A DNA stretch of 27,914 nucleotides, from assembly GCA_027008345.1 (NCBI GenBank), contig JALTBU010000092.1, positions 1 to 27,914 of the forward strand. The letters are read 5' to 3'. Source of the DNA: Nautiliaceae bacterium. GTDB taxonomy: Bacteria > Campylobacterota > Campylobacteria > Campylobacterales > Nautiliaceae. The notes beneath the pieces were generated by a model. It did no database searches. It was given only the letters and a program-made list of their open reading frames with translations, and had not been told where the DNA came from. Below, in pieces: positions 12,873-21,773 of the stretch. Position numbers and translations under genes: made by a program. Position 1 is the stretch's first letter, and each line of letters starts with the position of its first letter.

Positions 12873-15620
12873 ATGGATTATAAAGAAACTCTGCTCTTGC
12901 CTAAAACTTCTTTTCCGATGCGCGGTAATTTGCCTCAGAATGAGCCTAAAAGATATAAAAAATGGTTTAGTGAAAATGTTTATAAAAGAATGAAACAAAA
13001 CAGAACCGGAAATGACAGGTTCAATCTTCATGATGGACCACCTTATGCGAACGGACATATTCATATAGGACATGCGCTTAATAAAATTTTAAAAGATATG
13101 ATTAATAAATATTACTATTTTCAAGGTTATGATATTCGATATGTTCCGGGATGGGATTGTCATGGACTTCCGATTGAACAGCAAGTTGAGAAAAAAATAG
13201 GAAGAGAAAAAAAAGAAAAACTTCCTAAAACAAAAATAAGAGAACTTTGCCGAGAACATGCTGCAAAATTTATTGAAATACAAAAAGAAGAGTTTCAATC
13301 GCTTGGAGTTATAGGGGATTGGGAAAATCCTTATAAAACAATGGATTTTAAATTTGAAGCTGATATTTATAAAGCGTTAACTGAAATTGCAAAAAAAGGT
13401 TTATTAATTGAAAGAAGTAAACCAGTATTTTGGTGTATGCATGATAAAACTGCTTTAGCTGAAGCTGAGGTTGAATATGAAGACAAAGAAGATTATTCAA
13501 TTTATGTTGCATTTCCTTTAAGTAAAGAGGCAAATAAGGCACTTGGCACAAAGCACGCAAAAATAATTATTTGGACTACTACTCCTTGGACACTTCCAGC
13601 GAATATGGGAATTGCATTAAATCCAGATGAAAAATATGTTTTAACAAGTGATAATTTTATAGTCGCAAAAGCTTTGTATGAAAGATTAAAAGAAGAGGGT
13701 GTAGTAAATGGTGATATTGTAAAAGAATTTGATGCAAAAGAGCTTGAAGGTTTAAAAGCTGTAAATCCTTTAAATAATAGACTCTCAGTAATTCTTCTTG
13801 GTGAACATGTAACAATGGATGGTGGGACTGGATGTGTTCATACAGCTCCGGGACATGGTGAGGAAGACTATAGGGTTTGGTTAAAATACGGATATGAAGA
13901 AATTTTACAACCGGTTGATAATGAAGGTAAATATTCTAAAATTATGGAAATTGAAAAACTTCTCGGTGAAAAATCAAGTGAATTTGTAGGTATGCATATA
14001 TTTGATGCAAACAGTAAAATTTTAGAATTACTTGGTGAAAATTTAATAAAATCAAGCAAATTTACTCACAGCTATCCTCATTGTTGGAGATGTCATAATC
14101 CTGTGATTTTCAGAGCTACTAAACAATTTTTTATTGCAATGGATAAAGAAGTTGATGGCAATACTTTAAGAAATAAAGCATTAAATGAAATTGAAAATGT
14201 GCAGTTTACTCCAGCTACCGGTAAAAACAGATTAAAAACTATGGTTAACAACAGACCCGATTGGTGTATAAGCCGACAAAGAGACTGGGGTGTGCCTATT
14301 GCATTTTTTAGAGATAAACATACAGGTGAGCTTTTATTAGATGAAGATATTTTGGAAAATATTTATAAAATTTTCCAAGAAAAAGGCGCTGATGCTTGGT
14401 ATGAAATGAGTATAGAAGAATTACTACCTGAAAATAAAAAGGATTTAGCACCAAATCTTGAAAAGGTTCAAGATATTTTAGATGTATGGTTTGACAGCGG
14501 TTCAACTTGGTTTGCAGTATTAAAATCTGATAGATATGATGCTGGTGAATATCCGGCAAGTATGTATCTTGAAGGTAGTGATCAGCATAGAGGATGGTTC
14601 CAAAGTTCACTGCTTGTTTCAACTGCAATTGAAGAAAAAGCTCCTTATAAATCAATTCTCACCCACGGTTTTACGGTAGATGAAAAGGGTGAGAAAATGT
14701 CTAAATCAAAAGGTAATGTTGTTGCACCTCAGGAAGTTAGTAAAAAATTCGGGACTGAAATTTTAAGATTATGGGTCGCTACAAGTGATTATACAGGTGA
14801 TATTAAAATCAGTGATAATATATTAAAGCAGGTTGCTGAGCAATATAGAAAACTTAGAAATACAATAAGATTTTTACTTGCAAATGTAAATGACCTTGAA
14901 GAAATAAAACTTGATAATCCCTCAATGATAGATAAATGGATTTTAAGCAGAGCCAAAGAAGTTTTTGATGAGGTTGTATATCTGTTTGGAAAATATGATT
15001 TTTCAAAAGCAATGCAAATTTTAAATAATTTTGTAGTAACAGAACTTAGTGCAATTTATCTTGATGTTTGTAAAGATAGACTTTATTGTGAAGCTTTAAA
15101 TTCACCAAAAAGAAGAAATTCTCAATCTATAATGGCAATAATTGCAAAAGAACTTATGAGTATATTGGCACCTGTACTTACGTATACAATGGATGAAGCG
15201 GTTGAACATGCACCAAAAGTTATAAAAGAAGATGCAAAAGATATATTTGATTTTATTTATACACCATTAGCAGCTGTTGAAAATCCTATTGATGAAGAAG
15301 TTTTAGAAATTAGAAGAAGATTTTATGAAATTGTAGATAGACTCAAAAAAGAAAAAATTATAAAAGACACACTTGAACTTGCAATTGAGACAAATTATGA
15401 TAAATTATTAAAAGATGAAATGGCGGAATTTTTCAATGTAAGTATTTTATGTGACAATGTTGAAGGTGAAACATTAGATGAATTTCATGTTGGGGAAGAT
15501 GAAAGATTTGTTGTTAAAATCAAAAAATCACCTCTACATAAATGTCCAAGATGTTGGAGATATTTAAGTGAAGAAGAAAACGAACTATGCAATAGATGTA
15601 AAGAGGTAATTAATGGATAA
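12873..15620 (+). CDS. ileS: Isoleucyl-tRNA synthetase
   Basis: Class I aminoacyl-tRNA synthetase that charges tRNA-Ile and edits misactivated valine. The HIGH motif is HIGH at 64-67 and KMSKS is at 608-612. Landmarks of the catalytic and CP1 editing domain include WTTTPWTLPAN and GTGCVHTAPGHGEEDY. The C-terminal zinc finger is intact (Cys891, Cys894, Cys906, Cys909 in CPRC and CNRC), making this the bacterial-type enzyme. At 915 residues it is full length. Its stop overlaps the start of a small membrane-protein gene by 8 nt. Confidence 0.98.
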   Translation: MDYKETLLLPKTSFPMRGNLPQNEPKRYKKWFSENVYKRMKQNRTGNDRFNLHDGPPYANGHIHIGHALNKILKDMINKYYYFQGYDIRYVPGWDCHGLPIEQQVEKKIGREKKEKLPKTKIRELCREHAAKFIEIQKEEFQSLGVIGDWENPYKTMDFKFEADIYKALTEIAKKGLLIERSKPVFWCMHDKTALAEAEVEYEDKEDYSIYVAFPLSKEANKALGTKHAKIIIWTTTPWTLPANMGIALNPDEKYVLTSDNFIVAKALYERLKEEGVVNGDIVKEFDAKELEGLKAVNPLNNRLSVILLGEHVTMDGGTGCVHTAPGHGEEDYRVWLKYGYEEILQPVDNEGKYSKIMEIEKLLGEKSSEFVGMHIFDANSKILELLGENLIKSSKFTHSYPHCWRCHNPVIFRATKQFFIAMDKEVDGNTLRNKALNEIENVQFTPATGKNRLKTMVNNRPDWCISRQRDWGVPIAFFRDKHTGELLLDEDILENIYKIFQEKGADAWYEMSIEELLPENKKDLAPNLEKVQDILDVWFDSGSTWFAVLKSDRYDAGEYPASMYLEGSDQHRGWFQSSLLVSTAIEEKAPYKSILTHGFTVDEKGEKMSKSKGNVVAPQEVSKKFGTEILRLWVATSDYTGDIKISDNILKQVAEQYRKLRNTIRFLLANVNDLEEIKLDNPSMIDKWILSRAKEVFDEVVYLFGKYDFSKAMQILNNFVVTELSAIYLDVCKDRLYCEALNSPKRRNSQSIMAIIAKELMSILAPVLTYTMDEAVEHAPKVIKEDAKDIFDFIYTPLAAVENPIDEEVLEIRRRFYEIVDRLKKEKIIKDTLELAIETNYDKLLKDEMAEFFNVSILCDNVEGETLDEFHVGEDERFVVKIKKSPLHKCPRCWRYLSEEENELCNRCKEVING

Positions 15621-15759
15621 ACCTGTGCCTTCTTGGTTTATCTTTTTTACGATTTTTGTGTTGGTTGGAGGAAGTTATATAATTTATTTATGGCTAAAAA
15701 GTTTAATTATAAAGGATAGCGATGATAACTCTAAAAGAAGCATTGACATTAAGCAGTGA
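15613..15759 (+). CDS. Small single-span membrane protein (48 aa)
   Basis: A short reading frame starting at ATG 15613, preceded by AAGAGG (15601-15606), and ending at TGA 15757-15759. The product is 48 residues: a short MDKPVPSW N-terminus, a hydrophobic span of about 20 residues (about 9-28) and a charged C-terminal tail (KDSDDNSKRS). By the positive-inside rule and the basic residues after the span, its orientation is not obvious. It overlaps ileS by 8 nt and gatA by 38 nt, so it is embedded in the ileS-gatA transcript. From memory, Campylobacter jejuni has a small hypothetical gene at the same place between ileS and gatA, which would support a real conserved gene. Function unknown. Confidence 0.7.
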   Translation: MDKPVPSWFIFFTIFVLVGGSYIIYLWLKSLIIKDSDDNSKRSIDIKQ

Positions 15760-17077
15760 AGAAATTAAAGAAATAAAAAAAGACATTAATGCAAAAGCCA
15801 AAGAAAATAAAGAGCTTGGCGGATATATAGAGCAGTTTTTAGGCACTGATTTAAGCAATTACGGTGAAGGTGTTCCTATTGCAATTAAAGACAATATTAA
15901 TGTTAAAGGATGGGAAATTACATGTTCATCTAAAATTTTAAGAGGATATGTAAGCCCTTATAATGCAACGGTAATTGAAAAAATGCTAAATGCCGGTCTT
16001 AGTCCTTTTGGAAGATGTAATATGGATGAGTTTGCTATGGGAAGTTCAACTGAGACAAGCCAATACGGTAAAACTTTAAACCCACATAATCCAAATTGTG
16101 TACCTGGTGGTAGTAGTGGAGGAAGTGCAGCCGTTGTAGGTGCTGGACTTGCAATAGCGGCTCTTGGAAGTGATACAGGTGGGTCTATTCGTCAACCTGC
16201 TGCATTTTGCGGTGTTGTTGGTATGAAACCTACATATGGAAGAGTATCAAGACTTGGACTTGTTGCATTTTCAAGTTCACTTGATCAAATAGGACCTATT
16301 ACCCAAAATGTAGAAGACGCTGCAATTTTATATAATATTATAGCAGGTCATGACTCTAAGGATTCAACATCAGCTCCTGTGGAAAATGAAAAAATAATTT
16401 TTGATGAAAATAAAAAATTAAAAATTGCAGTTATCGATAATTATATTGATGAAGCTGATGAGGATATTAAAAATGCAATAAATGATATAGTTAAAGAGCT
16501 TGAAAAAGAAGGTCATACTATCATTCATAAAAATCTTATGAATTCAAAAATTGATGTCGCTACTTATTATATTGTAGCTACCGCAGAAGCAAGTTCAAAC
16601 CTTGCAAGATTTGATGGAATGAGATATGGTAATAGAATTGAAGGAAAAGATCTTAAAGAGACATATAAACTTACACGTGCTCAATTTGGAGAAGAAGTAA
16701 AAAGAAGAATTATGCTTGGAACATTTGTGCTAAGCAGCGGATATTATGATGCGTATTATATTAAAGCTCAAAAAGTGAGACATTTAATAAAAAATGAATT
16801 TGATAAACTTTTTGCAGAGGCAGATTTAGTATTGACACCTGTTACACCAAGTAGTGCATTTGAATTTGGAAGTAAAAAAGATCCTCTTGAAATGTATTTG
16901 AGTGATATTTATACAATTGGTGTAAATTTAGCAGGAGTTCCGGCAATTTCACTTCCGATTGGAAAAGATAAAAAGGGATTACCTATTGGAATGCAACTTA
17001 TAGCAAAACACTTCGATGAACAGACTCTATTTAACGGTGCAAAAATAGTTGAAAATATTGTAAAGGAAGCAAAATGA
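15722..17077 (+). CDS. gatA: Asp-tRNA(Asn)/Glu-tRNA(Gln) amidotransferase subunit A
   Basis: GatA is the amidase subunit of GatCAB. It frees ammonia from glutamine so that Glu-tRNA(Gln) and/or Asp-tRNA(Asn) can be amidated. The Ser-cisSer-Lys triad can be read as Lys56 (PIAIKDN), Ser131 (PGGSSGGS) and Ser155 (GSDTGGSIRQPA), with the same spacing as in characterised GatA. At 451 residues it is at the short end of the family but complete. The ATG follows AAAGGA. It overlaps the small membrane protein upstream by 38 nt and guaB downstream by 4 nt. gatB and gatC are elsewhere. Confidence 0.96.
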   Translation: MITLKEALTLSSEEIKEIKKDINAKAKENKELGGYIEQFLGTDLSNYGEGVPIAIKDNINVKGWEITCSSKILRGYVSPYNATVIEKMLNAGLSPFGRCNMDEFAMGSSTETSQYGKTLNPHNPNCVPGGSSGGSAAVVGAGLAIAALGSDTGGSIRQPAAFCGVVGMKPTYGRVSRLGLVAFSSSLDQIGPITQNVEDAAILYNIIAGHDSKDSTSAPVENEKIIFDENKKLKIAVIDNYIDEADEDIKNAINDIVKELEKEGHTIIHKNLMNSKIDVATYYIVATAEASSNLARFDGMRYGNRIEGKDLKETYKLTRAQFGEEVKRRIMLGTFVLSSGYYDAYYIKAQKVRHLIKNEFDKLFAEADLVLTPVTPSSAFEFGSKKDPLEMYLSDIYTIGVNLAGVPAISLPIGKDKKGLPIGMQLIAKHFDEQTLFNGAKIVENIVKEAK

Positions 17078-18522
17078 GAATTAAATATAAAGCATTAACT
17101 TTTGAAGATGTATTATTAGTGCCACAATACTCTAATGTATTGCCAAAAGAAGTAGATTTAAAAACAAGATTTACTAAAAATGTTACTTTAAATATTCCAA
17201 TTGTATCAGCTGCCATGGATACAGTTACAGAAAGCAGAGCTGCTATTGCATTGGCAAGACTAGGCGGTATAGGTGTTATTCATAAAAATATGGATATTGA
17301 AACACAAGCAAAAGAAGTTGAAAAAGTTAAAAAAAGCGAAAGCGGTGTTATAATTGATCCTATTAAAATTCACCCAAATGAACCTATTGCAAAAGCACAT
17401 GAAATTATGGCAACTTATAAAATTTCAGGTGTTCCAGTAGTTGATAAAAATAACAAATTAATTGGAATTTTAACTAATAGAGATTTAAGATTTGAAAAAA
17501 ATTTAAACAGAAAAGTAAAAGAGCTTATGACTCCAATGCCACTTGTTACGGCAAAAGAAGGAATTTCACTCGATGAAGCAGAAAAAATTCTTCATGAACA
17601 TAAAATAGAAAAACTACCTATTGTAGATGATGAAGGATATTTAAAAGGTCTTATTACAATAAAAGATATTCAAAAGAAAAAAGAGTATCCAAATGCAAAT
17701 AAAGATCAGTATGGAAGATTAAGAGTTGCAGCTGCTGTTGGTGTTGGAAATGGAATTGAAAGAGCAGCAGCACTTGTAGGAGCTGGAGTTGATGTAATTG
17801 TAGTTGATTCAGCACACGGACATTCTCAGGGAATTTTAGATTTAGTTAGTGCAATTAAAGAGAGATTTGAAGTTGATGTAGTAGCAGGAAATGTTGCAAC
17901 TGCCGCAGCTACAAGAGATTTGATTAAAGCAGGGGCTGACGCTGTTAAAGTCGGAATAGGACCTGGAAGTATTTGTACTACAAGAATTGTAGCAGGAGTT
18001 GGTGTTCCACAAATCAGTGCTATTGATGAATGCGCCGCTGAGGCTAAAAAATATGATATTCCTGTAATTGCAGATGGAGGAATTAAATATTCAGGTGATA
18101 TAGCAAAAGCACTTGCAGTTGGTGCAAGCAGCGTAATGGTTGGAAGTTTACTTGCTGGAACTGAAGAGAGTCCTGGGGAGACTATAATGTATCAAGGAAG
18201 ACAATATAAAGCATACAGAGGTATGGGAAGTATAGGTGCTATGCAAAAAGGAAGTAATGATAGATATTTCCAAGAAGGAACAGCTGCTGATAAATTAGTA
18301 CCTGAAGGAATTGAGGGTATGGTTCCATACAGAGGTAAAATTGCAGATGTTATCCATCAGTTAATTGGAGGACTTAGAGCATCAATGGGATATTGTGGTT
18401 CAAAAGATATTCCGACATTTTGGGAAAAAGCAGAATTTGTAGAAATTACAAGTGCAGGTCTTAAAGAAAGTCATGTTCATGATGTAACTATTACAAAAGA
18501 AGCTCCAAATTATCATCAATAA
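17074..18522 (+). CDS. guaB: IMP dehydrogenase
   Basis: GuaB oxidises IMP to XMP with NAD+, the rate-limiting step of GMP synthesis. The catalytic Cys301 lies in GIGPGSICTTR. Other landmarks are SAAMDTVTE near the N-terminus, the GNVATAAATRDL and VIADGGIKYSGD barrel strands, the YRGMGSIGAM flap segment and the closing SAGLKESHVHD. A pair of CBS domains, which bind nucleotides allosterically, occupies about residues 90-205. At 482 residues it is full length. It overlaps gatA by 4 nt (ATGA). No clear terminator follows. Confidence 0.98.
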   Translation: MRIKYKALTFEDVLLVPQYSNVLPKEVDLKTRFTKNVTLNIPIVSAAMDTVTESRAAIALARLGGIGVIHKNMDIETQAKEVEKVKKSESGVIIDPIKIHPNEPIAKAHEIMATYKISGVPVVDKNNKLIGILTNRDLRFEKNLNRKVKELMTPMPLVTAKEGISLDEAEKILHEHKIEKLPIVDDEGYLKGLITIKDIQKKKEYPNANKDQYGRLRVAAAVGVGNGIERAAALVGAGVDVIVVDSAHGHSQGILDLVSAIKERFEVDVVAGNVATAAATRDLIKAGADAVKVGIGPGSICTTRIVAGVGVPQISAIDECAAEAKKYDIPVIADGGIKYSGDIAKALAVGASSVMVGSLLAGTEESPGETIMYQGRQYKAYRGMGSIGAMQKGSNDRYFQEGTAADKLVPEGIEGMVPYRGKIADVIHQLIGGLRASMGYCGSKDIPTFWEKAEFVEITSAGLKESHVHDVTITKEAPNYHQ

Positions 18523-18592
18523 TTTATAACCTCTTTCTTCTTTTTTCTATAATTTTTTCTTATATGTTAATTATTTGTTAATTTATTGTAAT

Positions 18593-18618
18593 TTTTTTGT
18601 TATTATGTAAACAAAAAA
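18593..18618 (+). repeat. Inverted repeat before the TAXI gene
   Basis: TTTTTTGTT (18593-18601) and AACAAAAAA (18610-18618) form a perfect 9-bp inverted repeat with an 8-nt loop holding a TATTAT (18601-18606) that could be a -10. The right arm runs directly into AAGGAG, the ribosome binding site. It may be a promoter-overlapping operator or a weak hairpin, but A- and T-runs pair easily by chance in such AT-rich DNA. Confidence 0.3.
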
Positions 18619-18628
18619 GGAGTAAAAA

Positions 18629-19585
18629 ATGAAAAAATTAATATTAGGGGCATTAAGTGTAGCTATGCTTTCAACAGGAGCATTTGCTTATAAATATATC
18701 TCAATTGGTACAGGTGGAGTTACAGGAGTTTATTATCCGACAGGCGGAGCTATTTGTAGACTTTTTAATAAATATTATAAAAGTGCTACTAATACTAAAT
18801 GTAGCGTGGAAAGTACTGGTGGAAGTGTTTATAATATAAATGCAATTAAAAATGGTGAGCTTGATTTTGGTATAGCTCAAAGTGATGTAGTATATCAGGC
18901 ATACCATGGAGAAGGTAAATTTAAAGGAAAGCCTTTTAAAGGTTTAAGAGTAGTTATGACAATCCATCCGGAGCTTCTTACATTTGTTGTTAGAAAAGAC
19001 AGTGGAATTAAAAACTTTTTTGACCAAAAAGGGCATAGAATTAATATAGGAAACCCAGGAAGCGGAAATGAAGCAGCGGTTACTATGCTTTTTAATAAAT
19101 GTAAAAAATTATCACTTAAAGATATAAAAGTTGAACAGCTTAAAGCCAGTGAATGTCCAAATGCACTTAAAGATAAAAAAATTGACGGATATTATTATAT
19201 GGTAGGGCATCCTACGGCAAATATAAAAGATGCGGCAAATTCAGTTGATATTGATTTAATTTCACTTGATAATGTTCCAGCGGCACAAGAACTTGTAGCT
19301 GAAAAACCTTATTATGCTTGGGGAGTGATTCCTGCTGGAATGTATAAAGGTGTAAATCATCCGACTAAAACTTATGGAGTTAAAGCTACACTTGTTACAA
19401 GTGATAAAATGGATGAAAAAACAGTTTATTATTTGACAAAAGCAATACTTGATCATTTTGATCAATTCAAAAGAATGCATCCGGCTTACAAAAACTTAAC
19501 TAAAAAAGACCTTTTAAAAGGATTTGATTTAAATATGATGCACCCAGGTGCAAAAAAAGCTTTTAAAGAAGAAGGACTTCTTTAA
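18629..19585 (+). CDS. TAXI family TRAP transporter solute-binding protein
   Basis: Periplasmic binding protein of a tripartite ATP-independent periplasmic (TRAP) transporter of the TAXI class. The signal peptide MKKLILGALSVAMLSTGAFA is cut after residue 20. The mature protein opens with ISIGTGGVTGVYYPTGGAIC, followed by ESTGGSVYNINAIKNGELDFGIAQSD, both hallmarks of TAXI proteins. At 318 residues the length is normal. It is the first gene of a two-gene unit with the fused permease; two tandem stem-loops lie between them. The ligand is unknown; characterised or proposed TAXI ligands include glutamate and other carboxylates. The gene has a good AAGGAG site. Confidence 0.92.
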   Translation: MKKLILGALSVAMLSTGAFAYKYISIGTGGVTGVYYPTGGAICRLFNKYYKSATNTKCSVESTGGSVYNINAIKNGELDFGIAQSDVVYQAYHGEGKFKGKPFKGLRVVMTIHPELLTFVVRKDSGIKNFFDQKGHRINIGNPGSGNEAAVTMLFNKCKKLSLKDIKVEQLKASECPNALKDKKIDGYYYMVGHPTANIKDAANSVDIDLISLDNVPAAQELVAEKPYYAWGVIPAGMYKGVNHPTKTYGVKATLVTSDKMDEKTVYYLTKAILDHFDQFKRMHPAYKNLTKKDLLKGFDLNMMHPGAKKAFKEEGLL

Positions 19586-19630
19586 TTCCTTCTTTATCAA
19601 TTGAGAATAATTAGTTATTTTCAACTGATA
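19569..19630 (+). promoter_or_regulatory. Two tandem intercistronic stem-loops
   Basis: Hairpin 1: AAGAAGGA (19569-19576) with TCCTTCTT (19587-19594), loop 10 nt, covering the stop codon of the binding-protein gene. Hairpin 2: TATCA-A-TTGAGAATAA (19595-19610) with TTATTTTCAA-C-TGATA (19615-19630), 15 pairs with one A-C mismatch and one G-U, and a 4-nt loop. They abut with no gap. Neither is followed by a U-run; hairpin 2 ends exactly before AAGGAG (19631-19636). They are more likely a processing, stability or translation-control element than a terminator. Confidence 0.65.
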
Positions 19631-19641
19631 AAGGAGAATAG

Positions 19642-21762
19642 ATGTCAAAACCCGATATTTTTAATGAAGATAAAGATTTTGAAAAAGAGATAGATGAAGT
19701 TGAAAAAGAAGCACTCAAAGAGTGCGAGGTAGATAAAAATTTAGAAGAAAAAATCCTTACAGAACTTGAAGGTCAAAGAAATTTCCCGACTAATACTTTT
19801 TATTACTGGTTAATAGCTGGTATTGCTTTTACATGGTCACTTTATCAATTATATGTAAGTTATTTTCCTGTAAATTCTACAATTGTAAGAAGCATACATT
19901 TGGCTTTTGCTATGGTTTTGGCATTTTTAATATATCCTGTTTTTAAAAAAGAAAAATTTTTAAAAAAAATTCAATGGTATGACTGGGTATTAGCCATAAT
20001 AGGAGGATTCGGTGCAGCATATATTGCCATTGATTATGTAGGGCTTTCAAATAGACCCGGAGAATATTTAATGCGTGATTTTGTTATAGGTGCGGTGTTT
20101 ATGGTGATTTTATTGGAAGCTGGAAGAAGGGTGATTGGATTTGCATTAAGCGCTGTTGCAATTTTATTTTTAATTTATGATAAATTCGGTGATTTAATGC
20201 CGGATATTATCTCTCACAAACCTGCAAGTTGGGAGAAAATTATATCTCAGATGTATTTAACAACGGAAGGTATTTTTGGTGTTCCACTTGGTGTATCTGC
20301 AGGATTTGTATTCTTATTTGTGCTTTTTGGAGCATTGCTTGAAAGAGCAGGGGCGGGAGAATATTTTATTAAGCTTGCTTATGCTTTTCTTGGAAAATAT
20401 TCTGGCGGACCGGCAAAAGCAAGTGTTGTAGCAAGCGGACTTACAGGTATTATCAGTGGTAGTTCAACGGCAAATGTTGTAACAACAGGAGTTTTTACTA
20501 TTCCTTTAATGAAAAAAGCAGGATTTCCTCCTGAAAAAGCAGCAGCAGTTGAAGTTGCCGCATCAACAAATGGACAATTAATGCCACCTGTTATGGGAGC
20601 CGCTGCATTTATTATTGCAGAATTTTTAGGACTTAGTTACACAGATGTTGTTATTGCTGCTGCCATTCCTGCAGTTGTCAGTTATTTGGCTCTTTTTTAT
20701 ATAGTTCATCTTGAAGCAAAAAAACTTGGATTAAAAGGGGAAGACCCAAGTAAACTACCTCCTAAATGGGAAACTTTTATAAGTGGACTTCATTTTTTAA
20801 TTCCTGTTGCATATTTAATGTATGTTTTAATTGTTTTAAGGCAATCGGCACAGATGGCAGCATTCAGCGCTATTTGGCTTTTGATGGTTATTATGATTAT
20901 TCAATATCCTTTTAAAGCTTTTTTTATTGATAAAAGAAAACTTAATAGAAAAGATTTTTTACAAGGTTTTATTGATATTTTTCACGGAATGGTAAATGGA
21001 GCAAGAAATATGGTGCCAATTGCACTTGCAACTGCTATTGCAGGTATAGTTGTAGGAAGTATTACTTTAACTGGAATAGGACAGGTATTACTTGATGTGA
21101 TTGATACATTATCAAACGGTAATATTTTAATAGTTTTGCTTTTGACTGCGTTAATTTCACTTATTCTTGGAATGGGTCTTCCAACAACTGCAAACTATAT
21201 TGTTGTAGCATCACTTACAGCTCCTGTTATGCTTCAACTTGCACAAGATAACGGATTTATAATCCCGGCAATTGCAGCGCATTTATTTGTATTTTATTTT
21301 GGAATTTTAGCTGATGATACTCCGCCAGTGGGTATAGCAGCATATGCTGCGGCAGGAATTGCAAAAAGTGATCCTATTAAAACAGGTCTTCAAGGATTTG
21401 CTTATGATATAAGAACGGCAATACTGCCTTTTATGTTTTTCTTTAATACAGAACTTTTACTAATCGATAAAGTAAATGAATGGGATGCAAGTGAATTTAG
21501 TTTTATTACAAATCCAATACATATTGCAATAATATTTTTAACAGCAATGCTTGGAATGTTTAGTTTCTCATCTGCGACGCAGGGATGGCTTATTAAAAAA
21601 ACAAATATATTTGAGAGATTAATGTTGATATTAGCTGTACCTTTCTTTATGCTTCCAAATATTATACATAAATTTTTAGGTTTACCAAATGAATATATTT
21701 CTTATATGATAGGATTGGGGCTTTGGATAGCTGTGTTTATATGGCAAAAAATAAGAACTTAA
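19642..21762 (+). CDS. TRAP transporter permease, fused 4TM/12TM (TAXI type)
   Basis: Inner-membrane component of the TAXI-TRAP transporter, with the small (DctQ-like) and large (DctM-like) subunits fused into one 706-residue protein, as is usual for this class. Residues 1-52 are a charged cytoplasmic extension. Many hydrophobic segments follow. Diagnostic segments are SGSSTANVVTTGVFTIPLMK, ASTNGQLMPPVMGAAAF, GMGLPTTANYIV (about 510-521) and FGILADDTPPVGIAAY (Asp558, Asp559), which line the substrate and ion path. Uptake is driven by a sodium or proton gradient. The gene follows its binding protein after two hairpins. Its stop overlaps the convergent metF-like gene by 4 nt. Confidence 0.94.
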   Translation: MSKPDIFNEDKDFEKEIDEVEKEALKECEVDKNLEEKILTELEGQRNFPTNTFYYWLIAGIAFTWSLYQLYVSYFPVNSTIVRSIHLAFAMVLAFLIYPVFKKEKFLKKIQWYDWVLAIIGGFGAAYIAIDYVGLSNRPGEYLMRDFVIGAVFMVILLEAGRRVIGFALSAVAILFLIYDKFGDLMPDIISHKPASWEKIISQMYLTTEGIFGVPLGVSAGFVFLFVLFGALLERAGAGEYFIKLAYAFLGKYSGGPAKASVVASGLTGIISGSSTANVVTTGVFTIPLMKKAGFPPEKAAAVEVAASTNGQLMPPVMGAAAFIIAEFLGLSYTDVVIAAAIPAVVSYLALFYIVHLEAKKLGLKGEDPSKLPPKWETFISGLHFLIPVAYLMYVLIVLRQSAQMAAFSAIWLLMVIMIIQYPFKAFFIDKRKLNRKDFLQGFIDIFHGMVNGARNMVPIALATAIAGIVVGSITLTGIGQVLLDVIDTLSNGNILIVLLLTALISLILGMGLPTTANYIVVASLTAPVMLQLAQDNGFIIPAIAAHLFVFYFGILADDTPPVGIAAYAAAGIAKSDPIKTGLQGFAYDIRTAILPFMFFFNTELLLIDKVNEWDASEFSFITNPIHIAIIFLTAMLGMFSFSSATQGWLIKKTNIFERLMLILAVPFFMLPNIIHKFLGLPNEYISYMIGLGLWIAVFIWQKIRT

Positions 21763-21773
21763 AAAAGTTCTTT
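21745..21773. terminator. Shared bidirectional terminator, TRAP permease/metF-like
   Basis: AAGAACTT (21753-21760) and AAGTTCTT (21765-21772) form a perfect 8-bp stem with a 4-nt loop. The left flank is AAAAAAT, which is a T-run on the minus strand, so it should end the metF-like transcript well. The plus-strand T-tract is only three T. Both stop codons lie in the hairpin. Confidence 0.7.

Noticed and set aside
19711..19725. GCACTC-AAA-GAGTGC palindrome resembling a CIRCE site
   Set aside because: It is inside the TRAP permease coding sequence, lacks the outer TTA/TAA bases and has a 3-nt rather than 9-nt spacer.
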